Shown: piece after piece, positions 7,920 through 15,782 of the stretch
How positions within the stretch are numbered: the first letter of the stretch is position 1
How the letters are laid out: each line of letters starts with the position of its first letter
Assembly (NCBI GenBank): GCA_905209455.1
Contig: CAJLTA010000026.1
Span: forward strand, 1-28,332
Length of the DNA: 28,332 nucleotides
Reading direction: 5' to 3'
Source: an uncultured Collinsella sp.
GTDB taxonomy: Bacteria > Actinomycetota > Coriobacteriia > Coriobacteriales > Coriobacteriaceae
Position numbers and translations under genes: made by a program
The notes under the pieces: generated by a model
The model's input: only the letters and a program-made list of their open reading frames with translations
Databases searched by the model: none
What the model was told of the DNA's origin: nothing

Positions 7920-9458
7920 ATGTCTAATGCACTTGGTCGCGACCTTGCAAAGTTGGTTGCCGCTGTTGACGCTGCCGCCTCTGAGTGCGGCCATGGCACG
8001 TATGGTCAGCGCTTCCATATTATGCCGCCGGCGGGCTGGCTCAACGACCCCAACGGTCTTTGCCAGGCGGGTGGCGTGTTCCATGCTTATTTTCAATATG
8101 CGCCCTTTGATGTCGAGGGTGGCGTTAAGGTCTGGGGCCATGCGACGAGTCGCGATCTTATGACGTGGGACTACGTTGGCGCCCCGCTGCTGCCCGACGA
8201 GCCGTTCGATTGCCATGGTGTGTATTCGGGCTCCGCGCTTGCCGAGGACGGCCGCATTCGCGTACTGTACACGGGTAACGTTAAGCTATCCGATGCAGAC
8301 GGCACGTACGACTACGTCAATACCGGCCGCCGCGCCGATACTGTTTATGTCGAGAGCGTTGATGGCCTTGCCGGTCGGGAGTTCAACCAAAAGCGCGTGG
8401 TGCTGGCGTCCGAGGATTATCCCGAGGATTTGACCTGCCACGTGCGCGATCCCAAGGTGTGGCGTGACGCGGACGGGCGTTATCACATGGTGCTGGGCGC
8501 CCGTCGTCGCGTGGATGGTCCGCATGTCGATAGTCGATTTTGCGCCATGCACGGCGAGGGCGCCGGTCGCGATGTGGGCGAGATCTTGGTGTATGGCTCG
8601 GCCGATATGCTGAGCTGGGAGCTCGAGAGCCGTGTGTCTACGCCCGAGCGTTTTGGCTTTATGTGGGAGTGCCCTGGCTATATTGAGCTCGATGCGAATG
8701 GCGATACCGCTGCATTTTTGTCGTTCTCGCCCCAGGGCCTTGAGGGCGGTCGCTGGGATCGCGGCAATGTGTATGCCGCTGGCTACATGCCTGTATCGGG
8801 CGACATTACGGGTGGCAAGGACGCTTATGAGCTGGGCGAGTTCCGCCTGTGGGACGCCGGTTTTGACTTCTATGCGCCGCAGGAGTTCACGGCCGAGGAC
8901 GGTCGCCATATTCTAATCGGCTGGATGGGCATGCCCGATGAGCCGACCTATGGCAACGCACCGACCGTGGTGTGCGGCTGGCAGCACTGCATGACGGTGC
9001 CGCGCGAGCTTACGGCCGGTGACGGCGGCGTGGTGCTGCAGCAGCCGGCGCGCGAGATCGAGCGCCATTATGCCTCGGTGCGTGTGGGGGAGGGCTCGTT
9101 GGAGGTTGCCGGCGATACCTGCTTTGACGTTGTTGCCGACGGTGTCGACGGCGCGTTTACCGCGATCGTTGATGGCGATCTGAAGCTGTCGTTTGCGCCC
9201 GCCGAGGGCGAACTGCCCGCGCGCTTTGAGATGCGATTTACCGATGAGGATCGCGCTTCTGCCGGCTGCGGTCGTACCGTGCGCTGGGAGCCCGTCGACG
9301 AGGTTCGTAACGTGCGCATTGTCGGCGATGTTTCGTCGGTCGAGGTGTTTGTTAACGATGGCGCGCTCGTGTTCTCGACGCGCATCTATCCCGATACCTA
9401 TGGCGTGACCGTTGACGCTTCGGGTGCGAGCGTGACCTATCATACGCTCAACATCTAG
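7920..9458 (+). CDS. scrB: GH32 sucrose-6-phosphate hydrolase
   Basis: This 512-residue protein shows the GH32 catalytic triad in order: the nucleophile Asp43 in GWLNDPNG, Asp177 in the RDP motif (CHVRDPKVW), and the acid/base Glu250 in WECPGY. A five-bladed propeller is followed by the usual C-terminal beta-sandwich from about residue 370. It has no signal peptide, so it acts in the cytosol, where it would cleave sucrose-6-phosphate delivered by the PTS into glucose-6-phosphate and fructose. The ATG at 7920 has AGGA at 7909-7912. It lies 107 bases downstream of the PTS gene, with a hairpin between. No fructokinase gene is adjacent. Confidence 0.93.
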   Translation: MSNALGRDLAKLVAAVDAAASECGHGTYGQRFHIMPPAGWLNDPNGLCQAGGVFHAYFQYAPFDVEGGVKVWGHATSRDLMTWDYVGAPLLPDEPFDCHGVYSGSALAEDGRIRVLYTGNVKLSDADGTYDYVNTGRRADTVYVESVDGLAGREFNQKRVVLASEDYPEDLTCHVRDPKVWRDADGRYHMVLGARRRVDGPHVDSRFCAMHGEGAGRDVGEILVYGSADMLSWELESRVSTPERFGFMWECPGYIELDANGDTAAFLSFSPQGLEGGRWDRGNVYAAGYMPVSGDITGGKDAYELGEFRLWDAGFDFYAPQEFTAEDGRHILIGWMGMPDEPTYGNAPTVVCGWQHCMTVPRELTAGDGGVVLQQPAREIERHYASVRVGEGSLEVAGDTCFDVVADGVDGAFTAIVDGDLKLSFAPAEGELPARFEMRFTDEDRASAGCGRTVRWEPVDEVRNVRIVGDVSSVEVFVNDGALVFSTRIYPDTYGVTVDASGASVTYHTLNI

Positions 9459-9496
9459 GCGATTCGTCGCATATCGGCGCTATACTGCAGCCGTTG

Positions 9497-9538
9497 CCCA
9501 CGATGCGGGGAACATCCGCATCGTGGGTTTTTGCTTTT
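9497..9538 (+). terminator. Strong intrinsic terminator after scrB
   Basis: A perfect 12-bp stem (9497-9508 with 9516-9527), extended by one G-T pair, is followed by TTTTTGCTTTT. It ends the sucrose transcript. A TATACT at 9481-9486 precedes it, and the T-run ends only 17 bases before the next gene's start. Confidence 0.9.
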
Positions 9539-9554
9539 GAAGGGACGGTGCCTT

Positions 9555-10547
9555 GTGGATGTACAGCAACTAGAAGATGCCTGGACTGCAAGGGTCGGCG
9601 CGCGTGAGGCGCGTCTTGTTGCGGCCTCGCATGTGCCGGCGGCGCTGTCGCTGTTGGGGATTGTGCGTCCCGGCGATCGCCTGGTGGCCTTTGCGGATGA
9701 CTTTGCTGGTGCGTTTGCGCGCGGCTTTGATGGCTGCGATGTTGTGCTGGTGGGCTCACCGTCCGCCGATGTGTTTACCGCCGCGTCCGAGGGTTTTGAT
9801 GCTTCGTTTGATGCCGAGGGGCCGCACCTGTGGTGGTTCGTCAACTCTATCGGCGGGTTTGGTCTGCGCGTTCCCGACCTTCGCGCTCTGGGCCGCGCAG
9901 CGCGTGAGGCCCATGCGCTGCTGGTTGTGGACAACACCGTGGCGTCGGCTTTTGGCTGCGATCCGCTGCGGCTGGGTGCTGTGCTGTCCCTCGAAGCGCT
10001 CGATCGCGTGTGTGCAGGTAGGGCTCCGCGCAAGCTCGTTGCCGCTTCGGTGGCGCGCTCTCAGCTCAAGCGCCATCGTGTGGATGCTGCTGCCGAGTGC
10101 GCGCACGTGTTGTTTGCAGGCTGCGGTGCGTCGGCAGTCGACCTTTCTGCCGAGGAGGCCGACGTGCTGGAGCGCGGGCTTTCCTCGCTTAACGCCCGCA
10201 TGCAGGCGCATTTCGACCGCGCCCGTGCGCTGGCTGAGTATCTGGCCGCCAACGAGATGGTGCGCAACGTGCGCTATCCCGGGCTGAGCTCGCATCCTGA
10301 CCATGCTGTTGCAACGGGAATTCTCGAGCATGGTTTTGGCCCGGCAGTTGAGTTTGACCTTATCGAGCTTAGCGCAGGAGAGCTGTTCGACGCTTTGCCG
10401 GGGGAGTTTCGCACATCGCCTGCCGGCGGCGCAACGACGCGTCTTTCGGCCCCACGCGGCAAGCAGGGGAGCACCATCCGCCTCTTCGCCGGCACCGACA
10501 ACCCACTGGTTGTAGCGTCAACCCTTGACAATGCCCTTCGCAACTAG
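9555..10547 (+). CDS. Cystathionine gamma-synthase-like protein without the catalytic lysine
   Basis: The protein is recognisably in the Cys/Met-metabolism PLP family (MetB/MetC/MetY). LVVDNTVAS (Asp126, Asn127) matches the PLP-ring-binding motif, DPLRLGA matches the following NPLALGA, and SLNARMQ...VRNVRYPGLSSHPDH...GFG plus the C-terminal IRLFAGTDNPL follow the family pattern. However, gap-free alignment from DNT to the HSxTK motif puts Arg151 where the Schiff-base Lys should be, and the surrounding HSxTK residues are gone (LEALDR). With 330 residues it is also about 50 short at the N-terminus, losing the YxxRxxNP segment that binds PLP phosphate across the dimer. It is therefore probably not a standard enzyme. 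GTG 9555 follows AGGGA at 9541-9545. No sulphur-metabolism gene is adjacent. Confidence 0.75.
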   Translation: MDVQQLEDAWTARVGAREARLVAASHVPAALSLLGIVRPGDRLVAFADDFAGAFARGFDGCDVVLVGSPSADVFTAASEGFDASFDAEGPHLWWFVNSIGGFGLRVPDLRALGRAAREAHALLVVDNTVASAFGCDPLRLGAVLSLEALDRVCAGRAPRKLVAASVARSQLKRHRVDAAAECAHVLFAGCGASAVDLSAEEADVLERGLSSLNARMQAHFDRARALAEYLAANEMVRNVRYPGLSSHPDHAVATGILEHGFGPAVEFDLIELSAGELFDALPGEFRTSPAGGATTRLSAPRGKQGSTIRLFAGTDNPLVVASTLDNALRN

Positions 10548-10565
10548 CTAAATCATCCTCAACTC

Positions 10566-10640
10566 CATAAGTTGCGGTGAAATATGGATTGATTTACGGC
10601 TTTAACCGCATAAACAGTCCCTATTTCACCGCAACTTATG
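10566..10640. repeat. 75-nt foldback between convergent genes
   Basis: The 19 bases 10566-10584 are the exact reverse complement of 10622-10640. The interior also pairs (10586-10591 with 10615-10620, 10593-10599 with 10606-10614 with a small bulge), closing on a CTTTAA loop. The element lies between a + strand and a - strand gene end and has no T-runs. It may act as a bidirectional transcription barrier or be a MITE-like element; I see no target-site duplication. Confidence 0.8.
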
Positions 10641-10681
10641 AGAAGGGGTTGTGCAGCTAAAAAAGCCCCGTCCCAAATTAG

Positions 10682-11026
10682 CTACTTTTTGATGCTTGCG
10701 ATGAGGGCGTTGGCTTTGGTGGCGATGACGTTGTTGATCTCGCTCTGCAACGTCTCGTAGACTTCGATGGCTCGCTCGCCGGCGGGGGTGAGCGTGGATC
10801 CGCGGGCGCCGTCGCGCTCGATGAGCTTGCAGCCCAGCTGGCCTTCGGCCTCGTTCACGATGCGCCAGGCCTTGGAATATGCCATGCCCATGCTCTTGGC
10901 GGCACGGTTGAGCGAGTGCTCGCGGGCGATACCTTGCAGCAGCAAGACGCAGCCGTGGCCGAAGACGCCCGGCAGATCCTTGTCGCACGCTTGAATGACC
11001 AGCTTTGCCGTCGTCTTGTACTCCAT
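10682..11026 (-). CDS. ModE-type winged-helix DNA-binding protein, single domain
   Basis: This 114-residue protein is almost entirely a LysR/ModE-like winged helix: FGHGCVLLLQGIAREHSLNRAAKSMGMAYSKAWRIVNEAE, then a wing with LIERDGARGSTLTPAGERAIEVYE. This matches the N-terminal domain of ModE, but there is no molybdate-binding TOBE domain. It may regulate metal, cofactor or redox genes; nothing in the sequence gives its ligand. GTG 11035 would add three residues but lies only two bases from the GGGGAG ribosome site at 11038-11043, so ATG 11026 is preferred. It is divergent from guaB, and their putative promoters overlap. Beyond its stop lies an imperfect hairpin with an A/T run, then the 75-nt foldback. 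Confidence 0.8.
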   Translation of the reverse strand: MEYKTTAKLVIQACDKDLPGVFGHGCVLLLQGIAREHSLNRAAKSMGMAYSKAWRIVNEAEGQLGCKLIERDGARGSTLTPAGERAIEVYETLQSEINNVIATKANALIASIKK

Positions 11027-11110
11027 GTGCTCCACGTCTCCCCGCTAAAGTGTTTGCTGGGCAAACGCAAAGCCTGCGTCAAACCCTCATGTGCTCTTCT
11101 TAAATCATGC

Positions 11111-11119
11111 ATTGTAGCA
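11111..11119 (-). promoter_or_regulatory. Candidate extended -10 promoter for the ModE-type gene
   Basis: On the minus strand the sequence reads TGCTACAAT: an extended -10 (TGn followed by TACAAT, five of six matches to consensus). Transcription would start near 11104, about 80 bases before the start codon. No clear -35 is present. Confidence 0.5.
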
Positions 11120-11140
11120 GTCAAAGTGCGTTAAGATACT
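11112..11140 (+). promoter_or_regulatory. Candidate guaB promoter
   Basis: TTGTAG (11112-11117) and GATACT (11135-11140) are separated by 17 bases. Transcription would start near 11147. The -35 box coincides with the divergent -10 on the other strand, so the two promoters would compete. Confidence 0.45.
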
Positions 11141-11146
11141 TCCCCA

Positions 11147-11219
11147 GTATTGGGCGCCCAAGGTTGGGCTGGGTCCTACGAGGCCTGCAGCCGACCGGTC
11201 GCATGGAAAAAGGAGAAAC
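11147..11219 (+). promoter_or_regulatory. Structured 5' leader of guaB, class unknown
   Basis: The leader holds a hairpin (GCCCA 11156-11160 with TGGGC 11165-11169, loop AGGT) and then three short palindromes in a row: AGGCCT (11181-11186), CTGCAG (11185-11190) and CGACCGGTCG (11192-11201). The ribosome site AAGGAG ends six bases before the ATG. It matches no riboswitch I can recognise, including purine, PreQ1 or T-box types. It may be a protein-binding leader or operator. Confidence 0.35.
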
Positions 11220-12731
11220 ATGGCTACGTTCTTTCCCGGTGAGTCCCACACGTTTTCGGAGTATCTGCTGGTCCCTGGTTACTCGTCCTCGCAGTGCATC
11301 CCCAATAACGTCTCTCTTAAGACGCCGCTAACCCGCTTTAAGCGCGGTGAGAAGCCGGCAATCACCCTGAACATCCCCATGGTTTCCGCCATCATGCAGT
11401 CCGTCTCGGGCGTCGACATGGGTGTCGCGCTCGCTACCGAGGGTGGCCTGTCCTTCATTTACGGTTCCCAGAGCGCCGAGTCCGAGGCCGCTATGGTCAA
11501 GGCCGTCAAGGATCACAAGGCTGGCTTCGTTCAGTCCGATTCCACACTGACCCCCGACATGACCATGGAGCAGGTCATCGAGCTCAAGGAGAAGACCGGT
11601 CACTCCACCATGCCGGTTACCGACGACGGCACTCCCAAGGGTAAGCTCCTGGGCATCGTCACCAGCCGTGACTATCGCCCCAGTCGCGATGACCACCAGA
11701 CGAAGGTCTCCGAGTTCATGACCCCGCGTGAGCAGCTCATCGTGGGCGATAAGAACATCAGCCTCAAGGTTGCCAACGACGTCATCTGGGACAACAAGCT
11801 CAACGCTCTGCCCATTGTCGACGACAACGATCACCTCATGGGCATTGTCTTCCGCAAGGACTACGACAGCCACAAGACCAACCCCAACGAGCTGCTCGAT
11901 AACGACAAGCGCTACATGGTCGGCGCCGGTATCAACACCCGCGACTATGCCGAGCGCGTACCGCTGCTCATCGAGGCCGGCGCCGATGTCCTGTGCATCG
12001 ACTCTTCCGAGGGCTTCAGCGAGTGGCAGAAGCGCACCATCGAGTGGATCCGCGCCAACTACGGCGATGATGTCAAGGTCGGTGCCGGTAACGTCGTCGA
12101 CGCCGAGGGCTTCCGCTTCCTGGCAGACTGCGGTGCTGACTTCATCAAGGTCGGTATCGGCGGCGGTTCCATCTGCATCACCCGTGAGACCAAGGGTATC
12201 GGTCGTGGCCAGGCCACCGCGCTGATCGACGTCTGCCGCGCTCGCGACGAGTACTATGAGGAGACCGGTGTTTACGTGCCCGTGTGCTCCGACGGCGGCA
12301 TCGTCTATGACTACCACATGACGCTCGCCCTTGCCATGGGTGCCGACTTTATGATGCTGGGCCGTTACTTTGCCCGCTTCGACGAGAGCCCGACCGAGCG
12401 CGTCAACGTGAACGGTCAGTACATGAAGGAGTACTGGGGCGAGGGTTCTGCGCGTGCCCGCAATTGGCAGCGCTACGACCTGGGTGGCGCCGCGAAGCTC
12501 AGCTTTGTCGAGGGCGTCGACTCTTACGTTCCCTATGCCGGCTCCCTCAAGGACGGCGTGGGCGGCACGCTCTACAAGGTCAAGTCCACGATGTGCAACT
12601 GCGGTGCCCTCTCGATCCCCGAGCTCCAGGAAAAGGCACGCCTGACCCTGGTAAGCTCGACCTCGATCGTCGAAGGCGGCGCCCACGACGTTGTCGTCAA
12701 GGACTCTCAGCAGAGCGTCAGCTACCGCTAA
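11220..12731 (+). CDS. guaB: Inosine-5'-monophosphate dehydrogenase
   Basis: This 503-residue enzyme oxidises IMP to XMP with NAD+, the committed step of GMP synthesis. The catalytic Cys319 sits in GIGGGSICITRE; two CBS domains are inserted at about residues 95-225 (TGHSTMPVTDDG and ALPIVDDNDHLMGIV); and the mobile flap carries the Arg-Tyr pair in NWQRYD. The C-terminal motifs (GEGSARARNW, YVPYAGSLKDGVGG, STMCNCGAL) belong to the longer subtype common in Clostridia and Coriobacteriia rather than the E. coli-type enzyme. AAAAAGGAG precedes the ATG. The gene is monocistronic, with a foldback repeat starting 3 bases after the stop. Confidence 0.96.
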   Translation: MATFFPGESHTFSEYLLVPGYSSSQCIPNNVSLKTPLTRFKRGEKPAITLNIPMVSAIMQSVSGVDMGVALATEGGLSFIYGSQSAESEAAMVKAVKDHKAGFVQSDSTLTPDMTMEQVIELKEKTGHSTMPVTDDGTPKGKLLGIVTSRDYRPSRDDHQTKVSEFMTPREQLIVGDKNISLKVANDVIWDNKLNALPIVDDNDHLMGIVFRKDYDSHKTNPNELLDNDKRYMVGAGINTRDYAERVPLLIEAGADVLCIDSSEGFSEWQKRTIEWIRANYGDDVKVGAGNVVDAEGFRFLADCGADFIKVGIGGGSICITRETKGIGRGQATALIDVCRARDEYYEETGVYVPVCSDGGIVYDYHMTLALAMGADFMMLGRYFARFDESPTERVNVNGQYMKEYWGEGSARARNWQRYDLGGAAKLSFVEGVDSYVPYAGSLKDGVGGTLYKVKSTMCNCGALSIPELQEKARLTLVSSTSIVEGGAHDVVVKDSQQSVSYR

Positions 12732-12733
12732 AC

Positions 12734-12833
12734 GGCTTTCCCAAGCACCGCACCTTGCCGTTCAAACCGTCGCTCGCGTACCAAAGTACGCGTCGCTCCT
12801 CTTTCACGGCAATCTGCGGCACTTGGAAAACCC
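12734..12833. repeat. Long foldback repeat, copy 2 (conserved core, private arms)
   Basis: The arms 12734-12761 and 12806-12833 pair at 22 of 28 positions. The 44-base centre is about 90% identical to that of the copy at 5051-5150, including the GCGTAC/GTACGC hairpin, but the outer arms share no sequence with that copy. The innermost arm pair is T12761-A12806 here and C5077-G5123 in copy 1, a compensatory change. It lies just after the guaB stop codon. Confidence 0.85.
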
Positions 12834-12890
12834 GATCATACATGGGCGGGTAACATTTAGCGGTTGATTCACAACCACGTTATTTAGATA

Positions 12891-12925
12891 AAGCGAGATG
12901 CCCGCAAGTTGCAGGCATCTCGCTT
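12891..12925 (+). terminator. Terminator-like hairpin upstream of leuS
   Basis: AAGCGAGATGCC (12891-12902) pairs perfectly with 12914-12925 around an 11-base loop. The following bases are only moderately T-rich. It probably ends guaB transcription. A smaller hairpin, GGTTG/CAACC, lies at 12862-12876. Confidence 0.6.
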
Positions 12926-12933
12926 GTCGTATT

Positions 12934-12942
12934 TGCTATCAT
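12934..12942 (+). promoter_or_regulatory. Candidate extended -10 promoter for leuS
   Basis: TGCTATCAT is an extended -10 (TGn plus TATCAT). Initiation would occur near 12949, so the transcript would open with the long foldback that ends before the leuS ribosome site. No good -35 box is seen. Confidence 0.5.
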
Positions 12943-12955
12943 CAGTCAAGTTAAC

Positions 12956-13086
12956 CTTAGGGTCGGGCGGCTTGGCTTTGTTCGCTACAAGTTCCGCACG
13001 CAAAGAAGAGCACTTAATGTGCTCTTCGTCTTGCGCAGGACTGTCCGCAGTAGCGAATAAAGCCAAGCCGCCCGACCCCAGCTAAG
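12956..13086 (+). repeat. 131-nt foldback leader in front of leuS
   Basis: Bases 12960-12988 pair with 13050-13078 over 29 positions without a mismatch (one is a G-T pair). Inside, 13005-13013 pair with 13019-13027 around a TTAAT loop, with partial pairing between. CTTAG/CTAAG at 12956-12960 and 13082-13086 extends the base. It ends four bases before the leuS ribosome site (AAGGAG 13091-13096). I see no T-box motif and no terminator T-run. It could be an mRNA leader structure or a MITE-like insertion. Confidence 0.8.
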
Positions 13087-13101
13087 ATTAAAGGAGCTGA
13101 T

Positions 13102-15678
13102 ATGTGCGATTGCACAGATCATAAGGACGAGATCCCTGCCTACGACGCGCAGGCCATTGAGTCCAAGTGGATGAAGGCCTGGGAGGACTCCAACCTCTTT
13201 GCTGTCGACACCGACGACAGCAAGCCCAAGAAGTATGTGCTCGAGATGTTCCCGTATCCGTCGGGCGACCTGCACATGGGCCACGCGCGCAACTATACCA
13301 TCGGCGATGCCATGGCCCGTCAGGCCCGCATGCGCGGCTACGACGTGCTGCACCCCATCGGCTTTGACGCCTTTGGCCTGCCCGCCGAGAACGCCGCCAT
13401 CAAGCACAACACGCAGGCTGCCGCCTGGACGTATAAGAATATGGACCAGGCGCTCGCCACGATGAAGCGCATGGGCTTCTCCTACGATCTGGATCGCATG
13501 GTCAAGACCTGCAGCCCCGACTACTACCGCTGGGGCCAGTGGATCTTTGAGAAGATGTGGGAAAAGGGCCTGGTCTACCGCAAGAAGAATCCGGTCAACT
13601 GGTGCCCCACCTGCAAGACCGTTCTGGCCAACGAGCAGGTCACCGAGGGCAAGTGCTGGCGCTGCGGCACCGAGCCCGAGAAGCGCGACCTTGAGCAGTG
13701 GTATTTCAAGATCACCGAGTACTCCCAGGAGCTGCTCGACGACCTGGAGAAGCTCCCCGGCTGGCCCGAGCGCGTCAAGCAGATGCAGGCCAACTGGATC
13801 GGTCGCTCCGAGGGCGCCGAGGTCGACTTTACCCTGTGCGACCAGGATGGCGAGCCCATCGAGGGCGACGAGGGCAAGATCACCGTCTTCACCACGCGTG
13901 CTGACACCCTGTTTGGCGTGTCCTTCTTTGTTCTGGCCCCCGAGTACGCTCGTCTGCACGAGCTCGTCGAGGGCACGGAGTACGAGGAGGCCGTGACCAA
14001 GATCGTCGAGGACTCCAAGCATATCTCCGCCGTCGAGCGTGCCCAGGGCACCCTCGAGAAGCACGGTGCCTTTACCGGCCGCTACGTGGTGAACCCCGTC
14101 AACGGTGAGAAGGTCCCCGTGTGGGTTGCCGACTACGTCGTTGCCGACTACGGTACCGGCGCTGTCATGGCCGTTCCCTGCGGTGACCAGCGCGACTTTG
14201 AGTTCGCCCGCAAGTACGACCTGCCGATCGTGCCGATCATCCTGGACGATGACGATCGCGCTGCCGTCGAGGCCAGCGGCGAGACCATCGATACCTTCCA
14301 TGCCGAGACCGTCGACTGGGATTGTGCTCACGCTGCCGAGGGCACGCTCGTCCAGTCCGGCAAGTACACCGGCATGCGCGGTGGTAAGCACTCCGAGGGC
14401 GAGGCTGCCATCGTGGCCGACCTCGAGGCCATGGGCTGCGGTCGTCGTAAGGTCGAGTTCCGTCTGCGCGACTGGCTCATCAGCCGCCAGCGCTATTGGG
14501 GCAACCCCATCCCGGCCATCCACTGCGAGCACTGCGGCATCGTGCCCGTGCCCGAGGATCAGCTCCCGGTGACGCTGCCCGAGAACCTGGACCTGGGCGC
14601 CGGCGAGACCCTCGCCGAGTGCAAGGACTTCTACGAGACCACCTGCCCGGTCTGCGGCCGCCCGGCCAAGCGCGAGACCGATACCATGGACACCTTCACC
14701 TGCTCCAGCTGGTATTACCTGCGCTATACCGATCCGCACAACACCGAGCTGCCCTTCTCCCGCGAGGCAGCCGACCGTTGGATGCCCGTCGATAACTACA
14801 TCGGCGGCATCGAGCACGCCATTTTGCACCTGCTCTACAGCCGCTTCTTTACCAAGGCGCTGCGTGACCTGGGACTGCTGAGCGTGGACGAGCCCTTCAC
14901 CAACCTGCTGTGCCAGGGCATGGTCAAGGACGAGAACGGCGACACCATGTCCAAGTCCAAGGGCAACGTCGTGCCCCCGAGCTCGGTTATCGAGCCCTAC
15001 GGCGCCGACACCATGCGTCTGGCGATCCTGTTTATCGCCCCGCCCGAGAAGGACTTCGACTGGGATCCCAAGGCCGTCGAGGGCGCCAACCGCTTTATCA
15101 AGCGCGCCTGGCGTATCGTGTGGCAGCTCGTCCAGTCGGGTGACGCCAACGTTGCCTTCGACAAGTCCGTGCTCGACGAGACCGCGATGAAGCTCTATCG
15201 CGAGCGTCACCGCACCATCGCCAAGTGCACCGAGGACTTCGATCGCGGCCAGTTCAACACCGCGATCTCTGCCGTCATGGAGCTCGTCAACGCGGCAAGC
15301 GCCTACCTTAACGCCACCGAGGGCGCTGACCGCGACAAGGCCCTGTGCTACGGCGTGGCCAAGGACATCGTGAGCGTCCTGGCGCCCATCTGCCCGTTCT
15401 GGGCCGACGAGCTGTGGCACGAGGCACTCGGATGCGAGGGTAACGCCTATACCGCCGCCTGGCCCGAGTTTGACCTGGCCGAGTCCATCGAGGACACGGT
15501 GCAGATCGTCGTTCAGGTGCTCGGTAAGGTTCGCGGCCGCATCGACGTTGCCCGCGATGCCTCCAACGAGGAGATGCAAGCTGCCGCCGAGGAGGCCGTT
15601 GCCAAGTGGCTCGAGGGCAAGACGGTCGTCAAGGCCATCTGCGTGCCCGGCAAGCTGGTCAACCTGGTGGTCAAGTAA
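13102..15678 (+). CDS. leuS: Leucyl-tRNA synthetase
   Basis: This 858-residue class I synthetase charges tRNA-Leu. The HIGH motif is H58-MGH61 (YPSGDLHMGHARNY), and the KMSKS loop reads TMSKSKGN at residues 615-622. A zinc site is formed by C168, C171, C185 and C188. The CP1 editing domain contains TTRADTLFG and GTGAVMAVPCGDQRDFEFA, which remove mischarged residues; the anticodon-binding and C-terminal domains (VVQVLGKVRGRI) are complete. Length is normal for bacterial LeuRS. AAGGAG at 13091-13096 supports the start. It stands alone, between the foldback leader and a strong terminator. Confidence 0.98.
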   Translation: MCDCTDHKDEIPAYDAQAIESKWMKAWEDSNLFAVDTDDSKPKKYVLEMFPYPSGDLHMGHARNYTIGDAMARQARMRGYDVLHPIGFDAFGLPAENAAIKHNTQAAAWTYKNMDQALATMKRMGFSYDLDRMVKTCSPDYYRWGQWIFEKMWEKGLVYRKKNPVNWCPTCKTVLANEQVTEGKCWRCGTEPEKRDLEQWYFKITEYSQELLDDLEKLPGWPERVKQMQANWIGRSEGAEVDFTLCDQDGEPIEGDEGKITVFTTRADTLFGVSFFVLAPEYARLHELVEGTEYEEAVTKIVEDSKHISAVERAQGTLEKHGAFTGRYVVNPVNGEKVPVWVADYVVADYGTGAVMAVPCGDQRDFEFARKYDLPIVPIILDDDDRAAVEASGETIDTFHAETVDWDCAHAAEGTLVQSGKYTGMRGGKHSEGEAAIVADLEAMGCGRRKVEFRLRDWLISRQRYWGNPIPAIHCEHCGIVPVPEDQLPVTLPENLDLGAGETLAECKDFYETTCPVCGRPAKRETDTMDTFTCSSWYYLRYTDPHNTELPFSREAADRWMPVDNYIGGIEHAILHLLYSRFFTKALRDLGLLSVDEPFTNLLCQGMVKDENGDTMSKSKGNVVPPSSVIEPYGADTMRLAILFIAPPEKDFDWDPKAVEGANRFIKRAWRIVWQLVQSGDANVAFDKSVLDETAMKLYRERHRTIAKCTEDFDRGQFNTAISAVMELVNAASAYLNATEGADRDKALCYGVAKDIVSVLAPICPFWADELWHEALGCEGNAYTAAWPEFDLAESIEDTVQIVVQVLGKVRGRIDVARDASNEEMQAAAEEAVAKWLEGKTVVKAICVPGKLVNLVVK

Positions 15679-15707
15679 GCACTGCGAGCATAACTGACGC
15701 AGAAAAG

Positions 15708-15742
15708 ACGAGGGGCGATCCGGTTGGGTCGTCCCTCGTTTT
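15708..15742. terminator. Bidirectional intrinsic terminator after leuS
   Basis: A 14-bp stem (15708-15721 with 15726-15739, two G-T pairs) around GGTT is preceded by AAAA and followed by TTTT, so it can work on both strands. It separates leuS from the convergent lipoprotein gene, which also has its own small hairpin (15764-15769 with 15773-15778). Confidence 0.88.
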
Positions 15743-15782
15743 GCACTGTGTGCCCCGTTTGGCTGGCGCTTAGCGCCACCCT

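Noticed and set aside
11092..11102. An 11-base word shared with the leuS foldback (about 13017-13027)
   Set aside because: A match of this length is expected by chance many times in 28 kb, and the surroundings do not align.
12940..13101. T-box riboswitch in front of leuS
   Set aside because: No AGGGTGG-type T-box sequence, specifier loop or terminator/antiterminator pair is visible.
12985..15579. 864-codon open frame on the minus strand opposite leuS
   Set aside because: It mirrors the codon bias of a certain gene, has no recognisable domain and includes the foldback leader; a shadow frame.
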